A stretch of DNA of 64,000 bases from Glandiceps talaboti (Eukaryota > Hemichordata > Enteropneusta > Spengelidae), in contig NC_135559.1 of NCBI RefSeq assembly GCF_964340395.1, positions 7,718,759 to 7,782,758 on the forward strand, written 5' to 3'. This document shows positions 22,415 through 41,052 of this stretch, piece after piece. The position numbers were made by a program, and so were the translations under genes. The notes under the pieces were generated by a model that saw nothing but the letters and a program-made list of their open reading frames with translations, was not told where the DNA came from and searched no databases. The stretch's first letter is position 1. Each line of letters opens with the position of its first letter.

Positions 22415-25002
22415 TTGTGTATCAACATTTTGCTGTAGCTCTGTCGGGCAAAATTTAATCACAGACTACTGTGTTGGACACCTTTCTTTCAACCGTAAAC
22501 TTGGTCTTTAATGTGTGTTATGTGGTTCACGTCACAAGATCATGCATGTTATATTTTGTAGTGATGTATGGGTCACATGCTGATCATATGGCTTCCTGGT
22601 GGAACTTACAGAATGAAATGGATTTACAAGTGATGTTTATAACCTATGAGAGCTTACAAAAGGTGCGTGCATGGATACATTCACAACTTTCAACCAGTTA
22701 AAGATTTGTTTTGGCCAAATTTCGGTTGTAGTGGTAATTTAGGATATGGATGAGAGTTTTAATGTGAATAATTGATTTCTAAACCAACATTTTTTTCTAG
22801 ACTTGACAAACAAAAGGAAACAACATAGACAAAGTCCGTTCATTTATCAATGTTATAAAAACACGGAAAATCTTCAAACACGTTTAAAACTTCACAGAGA
22901 TAAATTAATTCCAGATTGAAAGATATAGATAGTATTACTTTATACAAATGGAAGCTTACAAACCATGCATTGTGATGTGGTATAAGTTATAATCATCTAT
23001 GGAGTACCATAAGGATCATGTCAGTGTCAGTGGATCTGCACTTTTTGAGCCGTTCCTACTTTAAAATAACCATTTCCTAACAAACGTTACCATTTGTTCT
23101 TGTTTCTTGTTAAAGATTAATATGTACATTTGTATGTCTTCATCGAATCTCCAGGATCTTAGAGATAGTGTTTTGAAAATTTCAAGATTTCTGGGAGAGG
23201 CATTGACAGAAGAAACAGTGGATGTGATCGCAGAAAGATGTACATTTGATAGCATGAAAGCAATATCAATGGCAAAGAAAGAATATGCCGTACCTGAGAT
23301 GATATATAGAAAAGGTAAACTTTCTAGACGAAATCCGTACGGTTTACTGTGTCTATGTAAAATATTGGCAACTCTTGTATTTCATTAAAAGGAATAAATG
23401 CCAGGCTAAAATCTTCTGCCCTTAATGAACAGAGACAATACTGTTACAGTATACAGAGATGGTATTGGAGAAGAAGTGTGGTGTGGATTATAACAAATTG
23501 TGTCATTTTAGACATTTAGTTGTTTGTTCTGTTTGTACCACATATATCACAATCCGAAGCTCGCATATCTGATGCTTAATACTACTGGAATTTGTAAATA
23601 CTATTGATGGTAGATTTAATATAACATAATAGGAAGTTTACTTAAACAAAATATGATTATAATAGTAACGATTCATGAGATTTTTGACTATTGATTTATA
23701 CTGATAAAGTTATTGAATTATTTCTGGGGGTTAACATTTTTTCGTAATTTTGTAGCTGCTCCAACCTTCAACTTTAGAATCAAAATGTCCAAGTTTTCAT
23801 AATCCAATGATTGTTGCTAAAAAGATGGATGGCTATAACAAACCAGTCTATTGACCATTTATGTTTTATTGATATGATATTAAACACATGAAATATAAAA
23901 TTCGCTTTCTTTTATTTACTGTACAGGAATAACTGGTGGCTGGAAAACACGTTTTACAGTAGCTCAGAGTGAACGTTTTGATGCTGTTTATGAAGAGAAG
24001 CTGAAATATTTAGATTTCCAGTATGTATATGACTAAATTAGTGAACTGAAATCATGGTGGACTACAAAGGGTCAGAAACATGTCAAAGGAATCCAATACA
24101 ATATGTAATTCATACTTTTGACAATATAAATCTGTTTTAATTTTTTTCTATTGAGATTAAAATGTATTCATTCTGCACGCATTATCACATACAAACACTC
24201 TTATAGACAGAGGACAGAAGGCTGATATATTTTAGATTTGTGCACAATATAACATTTGTAACGATAATATAACAATAAAATATGTATAATGAGACATATC
24301 TATGCAAGTAAAAACCCAAAACAGATTAGGTGTATATTTACTGTATGAATTGAAGGAAAAGTGGAAACACAATCAATACGGAGAAATTTGAATACCCACA
24401 TAAAGGTGTTTGATGTTAGTTCAGTATTTAACAGAGATATGTTCAAGAAATAATTCAAGAAAGTGACAGAAATATAATTATTAACGATTTTGTGTCGTGG
24501 AGATTGAAAGAAATATTGTTGTAAATAAAGACCCAGGCCATGGACTCGTGTTAATTTTCAAGGAGACAATGAGAAGTCCATTCACATTCAACTTGCTGTA
24601 TTCATCTCCTTCGATCGGGAACAGTGCAGAGTTGGTCTAGTAGTGTGGCAGGCATACAGAGTAGACTGATAGCACAGTGCCTACAGAGTATTAGTTTCAT
24701 CTCGTACTTTATTGTATTCATTCTGCAGTCCTGAAATGTGCTTTGAGATCTAGATGACAAAGCATATGTTTACATGTGTACAACTGGTGTATTCAAAACA
24801 TTTGCAGTAGCACATCGTCGTATCCAGATGATATTTCCTGTAATCTTGTGATGAAAGAAATCCAAAAAAGGAGACAGTATGCCAGTCCAACCGTAGGTCC
24901 CATTACTAACCCGCCCTAGAGTGTATCATAAGATGTTGTATGGCTACCAGATTCTGCACCCTACATTCTTAGTCAGTTTAAGGTGGACAGATATAAACGA
25001 TG

Positions 25003-25165
25003 TTCCATGTGTATTTTCAAACACACTCATCGCGTTTTTCATTTTGATGACTAATCAGTCAGTGAACTCGATGTGAGCCTACCATACTTTTTCCTAACAC
25101 CTAGGTTTCAGCTTCTGATTTTCATTTTATGTTCTGAGGGCTCAACTATATGTATTCATATAGGA
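25003..25165 (+). repeat. Direct repeat, left copy
   Basis: Starts 'tgttccatgtgtattttc' and runs through 'cattttgatgactaatcagt', 'actttttcctaacacctagg' to 'tatatgtatt'. The same sequence with few changes and one insertion lies at 28348-28528. The two copies bracket 3.2 kb that contains the glycosyltransferase pseudogene. Confidence 0.75.
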
Positions 25166-25192
25166 GATGTTACAACAGATACCACCAACTTA

Positions 25193-26230
25193 TAAAGGCC
25201 AACAGCAAGGATATTTTCCTAAATTTTAATTTTTAAAAATGTTTGTCTAATTTAAAAAAAAAAATCCTTGTGATCTGGTTATTTTGGTTACCATAGCAAC
25301 TGATGTTCATTAAATGACCACTTTTTTGAACTCAGCATGACAAACTCCCCTTTGTAGTGGGGTCAATGTGCAAATAAAATGATATTTATCAGATTTATAA
25401 TGTTATTTGGGAGATGTATGTGTATATAACGAAAACATAATTTTCACGTCTATCATGTTTCCATGGAAACAGCTATCCAATTTTATACAATTTATGTTAC
25501 ACCAGGTAGCACCAGTTTAAATGTGAGAATATAATATTTCATTTTCAATCAATTTTATTTTCATTTTCAAATCATTAATTTTCCTTGACAACATCGCCAA
25601 AGCAACAAGAATCACTGACACCAATCATACTGGACAAAAGAATGGCGATATCCCTGTGTGATGGTTTTAGATATATTAGGCTTCCTAGTACTAGTGATGA
25701 TAAACAACCCTTAACTATCCCCGCACTGCTTATGATATCAAATCCATATAGAATAACAGTCGTTATTGCTTCTGAACGATTCACAATATTTTTGAAATGA
25801 TCTTTTTGCTCTTGTCTACAAAGTTTCTCTTATCAACTAAATGGTGTGATATAATTTGTTTTTAGTAAGTCTCCGAGTCTCATTTGGAGTCGAGGTGGTC
25901 GATGGCTGAGCTGTGAGTTTGTAGGACACTACAGTCTGGGTTTAACATGACCTATTGTCAGCTTGGGCTTGATTTAAAATAATAATAACGATAATTATAA
26001 TTATAATAATTAAATAAATCTTATATAATATTAATAATTTTGATAATAATCAAATTTATTTGAATATTAACCACCCTACCTTAGGTAGTTTGTTATGCTA
26101 AGTTCAAAAAAGAGGGTCATTTTATGAACATATGTTGCCATGGTAACCAAAATCACCATAATATGTTAATCAGTTTTCCAAAATTTGACATAAAACATTG
26201 AAAAAAAATAATACAGTGAAAAATGGCCTT
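25193..26230. mobile_element. Terminal-inverted-repeat element
   Basis: Left arm about 25193-25362 and right arm about 26085-26230 are inverted copies; for example 'ttttggttaccatagcaac' near 25292 faces 'gttgccatggtaaccaaaa' near 26134, and 'cttttttgaactcagcat' faces 'atgctaagttcaaaaaag'. The interior (25380-26070) is AT-rich with no convincing gene; a 71-codon frame at 25585-25800 resembles nothing I recognise. A non-autonomous DNA transposon is the likely origin. Confidence 0.6.
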
Positions 26231-26530
26231 GTTTTAGATATGTAATTAGTCATTTGATAGAATACCAAATAATTATGTTGTTTTCCGTAGCCTAAATTAA
26301 AAAATATTTTTTCTCCATATTGGAATAACTGCAGACCTCTAAGAGATGATAATATAATGGCCTGGTGAATAACACAAACAGTCCCTGTGTAATGGAACGT
26401 AGCTGTAACATAACAATGTTCAATGTCTGTTTCCATTTTCCTCGTCACATGTGACATTAAACTTTAGTTTGTCATTATTCAAACCAAAAATGTGAGTTAA
26501 TTTGGTTTTCGTCGGGTTCCTTGATGGCAA

Positions 26531-28347
26531 TCAAAGTTGTGACATGTTAAGAGAAAAAGAATATTCTGGATCTAACATTCCTAAACTTCGAATACTTTCG
26601 ACACGGGACAAGTTTTCCGGAGTGTCGCCATAGTATTTTCGACTTCCTTCTGTTAACTTCAGTCTGAGAGAGGTGAGGGCAGTGAAGATTGGTATTAGGA
26701 ACACAGTCATCAGTAAAAAGTATATGAGTAAACCATGTGGCGCAAATACAGCAAATATTACAATCAAAATAGCACTGAACAGACTGTACCCCCACAGGTG
26801 TTTAAAACTTGATATAAAAGCGTTTGGTTTCATGAATTCTTCTTCGACAGCTCTTTGTGGAATCCATTTACAACACCTGCAAATGTTAGCCTGTATGGCT
26901 TGGAAAAGTCTGACGCATCCCACAACTGCTTCAGGTGTAAATTGTAAAATGGAACAAAACGTTTCGAGCAATACTAAATTTATGTTGTTGAAAGCCAGGA
27001 TCGCTAACTTCGGAAATACTAAAACGAGGAACATAATTAAGGCTAATGGAAAACGTGGGAATATAACATGAGCGGTGATTTGAAGAAACATGTACAATAA
27101 CAGGAGAGGCTTCATCAACATCATCCAGATGGCAGAGTGTGCAATGTACTTACTAACAAAGTCGAATTCACATTCTGTTCGCACCTTAGTAGCGTTAAAG
27201 TCGCTTCCTTGCACTGTACTCTGAAGCCATCTCATTGGTCGACCAATAATGGTCTTCCAGAAATACATGGATAACAAGACTTCCCCTTTATTCCATCTTC
27301 GTTCCCGAATATCCCACGTTATGTAGTTGTAACAAGGCGCTTCTTATAGAAATATACTTACTGCGTAGTATGGCTTGAGAATAGCCGCTTCGAAAGTGTC
27401 ATGGCTAAGGACATCGACGGGAACTGTTTCAAGCGGTTGTCCTCTCTTGCCAATTACTTTTTCTAGGTAGATTTGGTTCTTTATCAGTGCCTTTCCAAAG
27501 AATCCACATTGACCAAACATGTCGTTAACAGAGTCACCAACTCTCGCGTTCAGTTGTTGGCGAATCTTTTCTAGATGCATGAACAAAGTGTCGCCATCGT
27601 CACTATTCATGATAATAGCAGGCTGAATATGTCCCTTTTCGGGATTTCCTGCTGCAATTGCTAAAAGTTCGTGCGCAACACCTGGAGCAACGCCGGTATC
27701 ACCATCAAGTACAAGCGTGTAGTCAAAATGTCGGCCTACACGTTTCCGACGTCATGACAGTTGTGGAATAAAGGTTCGTCAGGTGTCCTCGCCATTTTCC
27801 CGTAATATTCTTTGTCTGTATATATGTATAAGACTTGTCGTCTCCACTACTTAACTGAATCAAGTCTTGATATTGTCCACATTTTCTCAGAACTCGACTG
27901 ACGCGATGAATAACCATAAATTCGTTAGCAATTTTGGCGCAAAATTCTTCAATGTTGGTTCGAAGTGAAACTTTTGAATATTTTTGCCAGAATAATTTTA
28001 GTCTGACTAGGTCCACACCAATGTCGCTACCGTAAATATAAGCGTAACATTCCGAAAGCAATGTTTCATAGATAGTATTTCTGTAGCTCTGGCAGGTGTC
28101 AACTTCGTACTGTTTTAAGTTGGAATTTCCTGTAGCACTTATAAGGACGATGGAGATATTTTCGCTAAGGTTACCCATAAAGGCTTCGAACATTTTCTCA
28201 AATGTTTCATCGATGTCGGATTTACTTAATGCTAGTAAGTTGTACGCCATGATTAACGTTAAATTCGAGTAATTAGCTCTCTGGTCGGTGTGTAACCATC
28301 CTCGAACTCGGAAACTGTAGATGGTAATAGCATTCAGTAAGTAGTGT
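26531..28347 (-). pseudogene. Family-2 glycosyltransferase (processive glycan synthase-like) pseudogene
   Basis: An intronless minus-strand coding remnant. In order: an N-terminal GT-A-like strand (NLTLIMAYN), VIHRVSRVLRKCGQYQDL, YTLVLDGDTG with the DxD metal motif (27692-27706), FGQCGFFGKALI, VLSHDTFEA (27391-27411), RERRWNKGE, which corresponds to the (Q/R)xxRW motif of processive GT2 enzymes, then FWKTIIGRPMRW and at least four membrane segments before the stop at 26531-26533. It is broken by a 2-base TA slip near 27820, a 1-base deletion near 27738 and a TAA at 27344-27346. Between lesions the frame is open and no intron is needed. The SHD and RRW spacing recalls bacterial cyclic-glucan or OpgH-type synthases, but the product is unknown. 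The start is unclear; the N-terminal region seems missing. Confidence 0.7.
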
Positions 28348-28528
28348 TCCATGTGTATTTTCAAACACACTCATGGCGTTTTTCATTTTGATGACTAATC
28401 AGTGAGCGAACTCTGTGTGAGACTGTCATACTTTTTCCTAACACCTAGGTTTCAGGTTCTGATTTTCAAAAAACGGAAATATTTCCTCCCGCATTTCACA
28501 TTCTGAGGACTGAACTATTTGTATTGGT
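28348..28528 (+). repeat. Direct repeat, right copy
   Basis: Partner of 25003-25165, starting 'tgttccatgtgtattttc'. Its left border falls exactly where the recognisable glycosyltransferase frame begins. It carries an extra block ('aaaaaacggaaatatttcct') absent from the left copy. Confidence 0.75.
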
Positions 28529-28691
28529 GGTGGGATGATGATGACCTATAGTTTGACACTCTAGTACACTTGAGAGTGTTATTGTTAGGTCTGGACTAAT
28601 ATGGGTGGGTGGGAGGAAGGGTTGATGCCATTGGGTGGGGGAGGAGATGTAATAAAAGATTCTGTTTTCATTTTTCCATGTGCTAAGCGGT

Positions 28692-28702
28692 AGTATAAAT
28701 AT
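28692..28702 (+). promoter_or_regulatory. TATA-like element, sulfotransferase E
   Basis: 'tataaatatat' about 110 bases before the ATG of E. It is in the same distance range as the TATA-like element of C. Confidence 0.4.
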
Positions 28703-28786
28703 ATAGCATTTAGATTATGAGGTGTCACATGTTCTAAATAAGACGACTAAAGTGTTCTGGCACCCTCATGCTATACTACTTATTTG

Positions 28787-28802
28787 AGGTCATGCTAGGT
28801 CA
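28787..28802 (+). promoter_or_regulatory. DR4-type nuclear receptor site before sulfotransferase E
   Basis: AGGTCA-TGCT-AGGTCA: two perfect half-sites as a direct repeat with a 4-base spacer, ending six bases before the start codon. DR4 sites are bound by RXR heterodimers of the LXR, TR and CAR/PXR types, some of which control sulfotransferases in vertebrates. Given the TATA element upstream, the site probably lies in the 5' leader. Function is inferred only. Confidence 0.4.
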
Positions 28803-28808
28803 AGCAAT

Positions 28809-36273
<7,465 letters not shown>

Positions 36274-36569
36274 ATTATAATAATGTTTATTCACAAATAT
36301 AATAACATAATAATATTAACCTTAAAATAAATACATACACAGAATACATGGCAAAAAGGTCAAGAAATAACAAAGCTAGTTGAACTTTTATCCCTTCGTG
36401 ACTAACAAATGTATTAGTACTTGAAGGTGAATCAACATAGAAAAAAGATTTACAAAATGACAAAACACAGCAAACAACAATGGAACAGTAAAATTGATAC
36501 CCATACAATTTACGAAAATAATATAAAGTTTTACATGATACTACAGCTATATATATTCTAAGAATAACA

Positions 36570-37260
36570 GCCATTTAACTGTTTTGTTTAAAAATGCATG
36601 GATGAGTCAATAGACCGAATCTCAACTGGCAGATTATTCCAGGTTTTGACAACAGAGTATGATATGGAAGATTGGCTAAATGTTGCATGTATATACACTA
36701 GAAAGTAGTTACGACTATTTCTTTGTCTGAGATTGAAATGATCTGTAATAGAATGTGCAGACTTATGATACATCAGATCATATATAAAAGAGCTACCTGA
36801 AACTCTGTATAGTTTGAATATATCAAAGTATTTTCAGTTGCCCGAACAATTGGGCAGAATGATTCGTATACGAGCTACATCATTGCACGGACTGCCTTTT
36901 TTGTGCCATCAAATACAATGTGAATGTGTCGAATATGCATTTCCACACATTTATAAACCGTATGTAAGATGAAACTGAATAAGGGATGAATACAAAAGAA
37001 TCAAAGTGTCTAATGGTAAACAATATCTAAGTCTGAATAGCATGCCACACATCGTCTTTGATTTTGTTATGGACATGTGCTATGTGATTAGTGCACTTTA
37101 AATGTTTATCAATAAGGAGACCAACAAAGGGGACAACATCTACTTCACTAATAGTGTCTCTTCTCATTAGAATAGAACCCTTGACATCTACTTGTCCCGT
37201 TTTGCCCCTAAAAATAGTATAATTTGATTTTCTTGTCATCACACCAGTACAGCGCCATCT
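36570..37260 (-). mobile_element. Non-LTR retrotransposon, RT C-terminal fragment
   Basis: Minus-strand frames give, from 37242 down, KSNYTIFRGK and FVGLLIDKHLKCTNHI (RT thumb, the 'LGxxID..LxWxxHI' block). After frameshifts come WKCIFDTFTLYLM and QKRQSVQ equivalents of the GxxY-S/QKKAVR block, and at 36773-36588 FNLRQRNSRNYF and KTWNNLPVEIRS, the 'WNxLPxxIR' block that closes many LINE ORF2 proteins. Several stops and shifts are present. Inactive. Confidence 0.7.
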
Positions 37261-37376
37261 TTAGATGGTTGGTAGGAATGTCAAGATATATTGAGTGGTT
37301 TGCCGGGAAAGGATGAAACAGATTTGAGTCATAAGTAAACAGTCGAAAATTGATTCTTCTATCTCCCTTAAGCAAG

Positions 37377-37664
37377 AATAGAAATCAAACACTTGTCATT
37401 GTATGAGTGGACATAGGGTCGAAGGTGTTTACAATTTGATAGAGTAAAGTGCTTGACTCATTATTTAGTCAACTCACGCGTTACTGTCCATACCCATTGG
37501 AGAAAATATGAAAAGATAGTACCACAACATAACAGATCTGACAATAGGGATTCAATGACCATATTTCATACCTTTTGTATATAAAACCAACCACTCTTTG
37601 ATAAACTGATGAATACGGAGACGGCCGACTCTTTAGAAAGCGGTCAAATCAAACGACTTCTGTT
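37377..37664 (+). repeat. Duplicated TATA-containing segment, upstream copy
   Basis: About 288 bases nearly identical to 39740-40013, including 'tatgagtggacatagggt', 'gagaaaatatgaaaagatag' and a TATATAAAA box at 37578-37586. It ends 'aaacgacttctgtt' in both copies. The downstream copy sits about 0.95 kb before the signal-peptide exon at 40960. Confidence 0.75.
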
Positions 37665-37777
37665 GTACACTTTGAAGTGAGTCTCGCTTTAATGAGTAAT
37701 CTGGTACAATGCAAATAGTCACATTTCTTTCCAAAAATGTAAAGTCGAAAATATTGTATTTACTTCTTTCAAAAGAT

Positions 37778-37918
37778 GCATACATACATACATACATACA
37801 TACATACATACATACATACATACATACATACATACATACATACATACATACACGCAAACACGCATACACGCATACACACATACACACACATACATACATA
37901 CATACATACATACATACA

Positions 37919-37952
<34 letters not shown>

Positions 37953-38365
37953 CAAACATGCCTGACTGTATACCTACCAGCCTGCCTGCCTACCTACCTA
38001 CCTACCTGCATGCATGCATGCATGCATACATACATACATACATACATACATACATACATACATACATACACACACAGACAGACACACAGACACACACATA
38101 CATACATACATACATACATACATACATACATACATACATACATACATACATGTACATGCATGCATGCATGCATGCATACGTACGTACGTACGTACGTACG
38201 TACGTACATACATACATACATACATACATACATACATACATACATACATACATACATACACATATACAAACATGCCTGCCTGTATATCTACCAGCCTGCC
38301 TGCCTGCCTACCTGCATGCATGCATGCATACATACATACATACATACATACATACATACATACAT

Positions 38366-38400
<35 letters not shown>

Positions 38401-38450
38401 AACATACATACATACATACATACATACATACATACATACATACATACATT
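37778..38450. repeat. 0.67-kb ACAT/TGCA/ACAC compound array
   Basis: Long ACAT blocks interrupted by CACG, CTGC/CTAC, ATGC, TACG and ACAG tracts. The CTGC-CTAC-ATGC island occurs twice (about 37960-38028 and 38270-38330), so a higher-order unit of about 310 bases seems to have been duplicated. Open frames on both strands are repeat artefacts. Confidence 0.9.
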
Positions 38451-38459
38451 GATGTCTAA

Positions 38460-38965
38460 ACTTACTGTGATAAAACTTCAACACAAGAATATGCCATGAG
38501 TTGTTTATCAAATAAATCGGCTAAAGAAAATCATACGTTTGATTGTTAGAATGATGTTACATTTTTTTGTAGTGCCACTCTATTGCATCATTTTTGAACT
38601 TATGTGAACTTTAGTCAGTGACCTGATAAAATGCCTACTAATTATGTTTTCTAAAATGGTAAGTAGAGTAAGGCTTTTATTTCCTTCTTTTTGATATAAT
38701 TACAGAATTTTTTTCACTTGCTAGTTACAATACCGTGTCTCTTAGCACATATTTCACATGATCACGCCACAGAGATTAAATACTTGCCAAAAAATGGGCT
38801 CGAATATAGTACCATATCTCCAAGAAGAGAATGTACATACATGTTATAAATTGTTCCATGTGGACTTATCAAATTATAACACCTGTTCGAAGTGCACTTT
38901 ATAAAGAAAATGCCACTTACAAACATCTGGCTTGTAAGATACAAAGTATACAAAATGAATGAAAA

Positions 38966-38997
<32 letters not shown>

Positions 38998-39210
38998 GTT
39001 GTCACATGTCTCAGTTTTAGATGGTGTATTTCCTGTGATTGAAAGCCTCATGTAAAACGTTTTTGTTATTAATTCGATGATTTGTCATGACTAAAACTGT
39101 AATTAATTAAGTACATTCTTATTACTAAAGATTGTCGATAATGTTATTTTGTCTAGTAATAATTTTCTCAGGTCCATATATACACTACAATAACGCAAAA
39201 AGTGTACTTT

Positions 39211-39246
<36 letters not shown>

Positions 39247-39739
39247 TATTGAATTTTAGCGAATTCCATGTCTTCGACTTCAAGAACACAATCTCTTTCT
39301 ATTAGGGAAAGGAGTATACCAAATCTAAATTGAGCCATGATCGAGCCTTTGGAGAGAGACATTTCCCCGCATACACAATTTTCTTTTCCATGTGTTTGTC
39401 TTAAAGTAATTTTTGGGTTTGCTATAAATGAAAGAAACTCACCATAAAGTAATAATGAATTTGTCTTTCCTCATTTATAACAAATTTAAAGTAATATGTT
39501 CTCATCTTAGGTTCTCATTCCAATTTGTTGGCATGAGCATTCCTTAATAAAGCAATTGCTTCTTCAGAACTTTCTAGTTGAGTTCCATATTGGTAAATTT
39601 ATGTTCTAGACCTAATTCGGAAAAAAAATCGCGTCATGGCTCCAGTTTTTGGATTCACGAAATAAGGTAAAATCCTACAGAAACACTGTAATCTGATATC
39701 TTCATTTATAATTCATTGTATTTTCCTTAATCAACAATA
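38460..39739. other. Spacer without visible gene
   Basis: AT-rich sequence with short (ATCA)n runs at 38966-38996 and 39209-39246. Nothing coding is recognised. Confidence 0.4.
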
Positions 39740-40013
39740 GAAATGAAACAAGCCATTATATGAGTGGACATAGGGTTGAAGGTGTCTCCAATTTGATAGA
39801 GTAAAGTGTTTGACTCATTATTAAGTCAACTCACGTTACTGTCCAAACCCATTGGAGAAAATATGAAAAGATAGTACCACAACAGATCTGACAATATAGA
39901 TTCACTGACCATATTTCGCAAACACACTTTTCATCTTTGTATATAAAACCAATTAGGCGTTGATAATATGGAGACCAGTTCTTTAGAAAACGGTAAAATC
40001 AAACGACTTCTGT
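39740..40013 (+). promoter_or_regulatory. Duplicated TATA-containing segment, downstream copy (putative promoter)
   Basis: Partner of 37377-37664. TATATAAAA at 39940-39948 would place a transcription start near 39970. A leader exon ending at the strong donor ttag/gtgagt (40286) could follow, then an acceptor at 40931-40932 just before the ATG at 40960. The promoter role is inferred from this order. Confidence 0.4.
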
Positions 40014-40959
40014 TATGAAAACCATACGATTGATTAAAACTTACATAACTTTTTCATAACGACTAAGAGCAGCGGGCTTAAAACGGGGGAAACAGTTTGA
40101 CACATAAAATTACAATACGTAAACCATTTTCATCTTGTCTACCATTTCAAATGAGTGGATATTGTAATTCAAAAGAGAACCCCCCGGATGGAAAAATTAG
40201 TTAAATAACCCCTTAATCTACCAAACGCGTCAACTTCTGAAGTCATTCATCAAGTCGAAGAGAAGATACGCGGGCGCTTGAGTTAGGTGAGTATTTTGTT
40301 TTCTTTCGAATATTTCCAACTGTACACATTCTGAATCAGAATGATATCGTCTAAGGCTACACTGTAAGCATACCGGAATTAATTGTATTTTAGTCTTTTA
40401 ATGAATATTTTTTTCAAAGCTTTTACATGTTCACTTTTATCTCAGCGTGATGTTTTTAGCTACGGAAACATAAGAGCATCGTTATTCATAAAAACCATCA
40501 CTTGCATGCACAAGTCTTAGTTCGTCATTGCGTACATGTACATGTATTACGTTTTATACTCATGTCACAGAAAAGAAAGTTCTTCCTAAGCTTGTCTGTG
40601 GTTTGTGGTTTACAAAACAACAGCTCAGTCAAAATGAACACGCAGTTGTAGTAGAGATTTCACTTTGTCTTGAGAGTTACCTTATTTTTGTATATTTCAC
40701 ATCGTACATTCAAACTCTTTTATACATTATATATAAGTAATATTACCTATGACATGTAAAGGCTGTTGTGTCTTATCCAATAGTTTCATTGTTAATTCAC
40801 AGTGGCTGACAATATTTTAAATGTGTACAAGGACATGACGTTTAATTCCAAAGATTGAAAATCAGCACATGATAACATTTTCCCAGAACGATACTTTCAT
40901 TCTTACTTCTGACTATTTATCCATTGTTACAGTAATCGGATAAGAATAAAGACAAGGTG

Positions 40960-41052
40960 ATGGAGATCAAATTAAAATTGGTGTTTGCAATCCTGTGTGC
41001 TTTATCGTACACATCAGCTCAGCAATGGCCTTGTACTGTATACAGTGACGAC
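40960..41052 (+). CDS. Signal-peptide exon, orphan
   Basis: An exon with acceptor ttacag at 40927-40932, leader 'taatcggataag', ATG at 40960 and donor gac/gtgagt at 41053. It codes MEIKLKLVFAILCALSYTSA, a textbook secretion signal, then QQWPCTVYSDD. It is 31 codons, phase 0. It does not join in frame to the lectin exon at 42864 or 42871: joined there it meets a stop after 17 codons. A possible next exon at 41881 (ctgcag/acc tgt) gives 37 codons ending at tga near 41992 and resembles nothing known to me. It may be the first exon of a small secreted protein or a remnant of a second lectin gene. Confidence 0.5.

Larger units (their letters stand above)
18600..24036 (+). pseudogene. Sulfotransferase D with in-frame stop in exon 2
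   Basis: Tandem twin of C. Exons: 18600-18756, 19555-19683, 21221-21333, 21506-21632, 22562-22662, 23155-23314 and 23927-24036, all with GT-AG borders. Motifs YPKTG/THW, ATHLLPW, RNPKDTALS, SWWN, GITGGWK and FTVAQSE are intact. Exon 2 has TAA at 19623-19625, where B has a Lys codon, so the standard product would stop at about residue 75. A consensus donor g/GTGAGT at 19618 overlaps the stop and is in phase 1 like the normal exon end; its use would drop 22 codons and give a 276-aa open frame. The polyadenylation signal at the position used by C reads AATACA (24095-24100); AATAAA is at 24274-24279. So D is either a young pseudogene or a gene with a shortened exon 2. Confidence 0.8.

Noticed and set aside
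26673-27071. 132-codon plus-strand frame
   Set aside because: It is the antisense of the glycosyltransferase membrane region and has no recognisable motif of its own.
37709-38511. Long overlapping frames coding repeated YIHT/MYVC peptides on both strands
   Set aside because: They are translations of the ACAT/TATG microsatellite, have no unique sequence and are open in several frames at once. The same applies to 4703-5167, 43850-44299, 47199-48051, 58340-58854 and 62229-62639.
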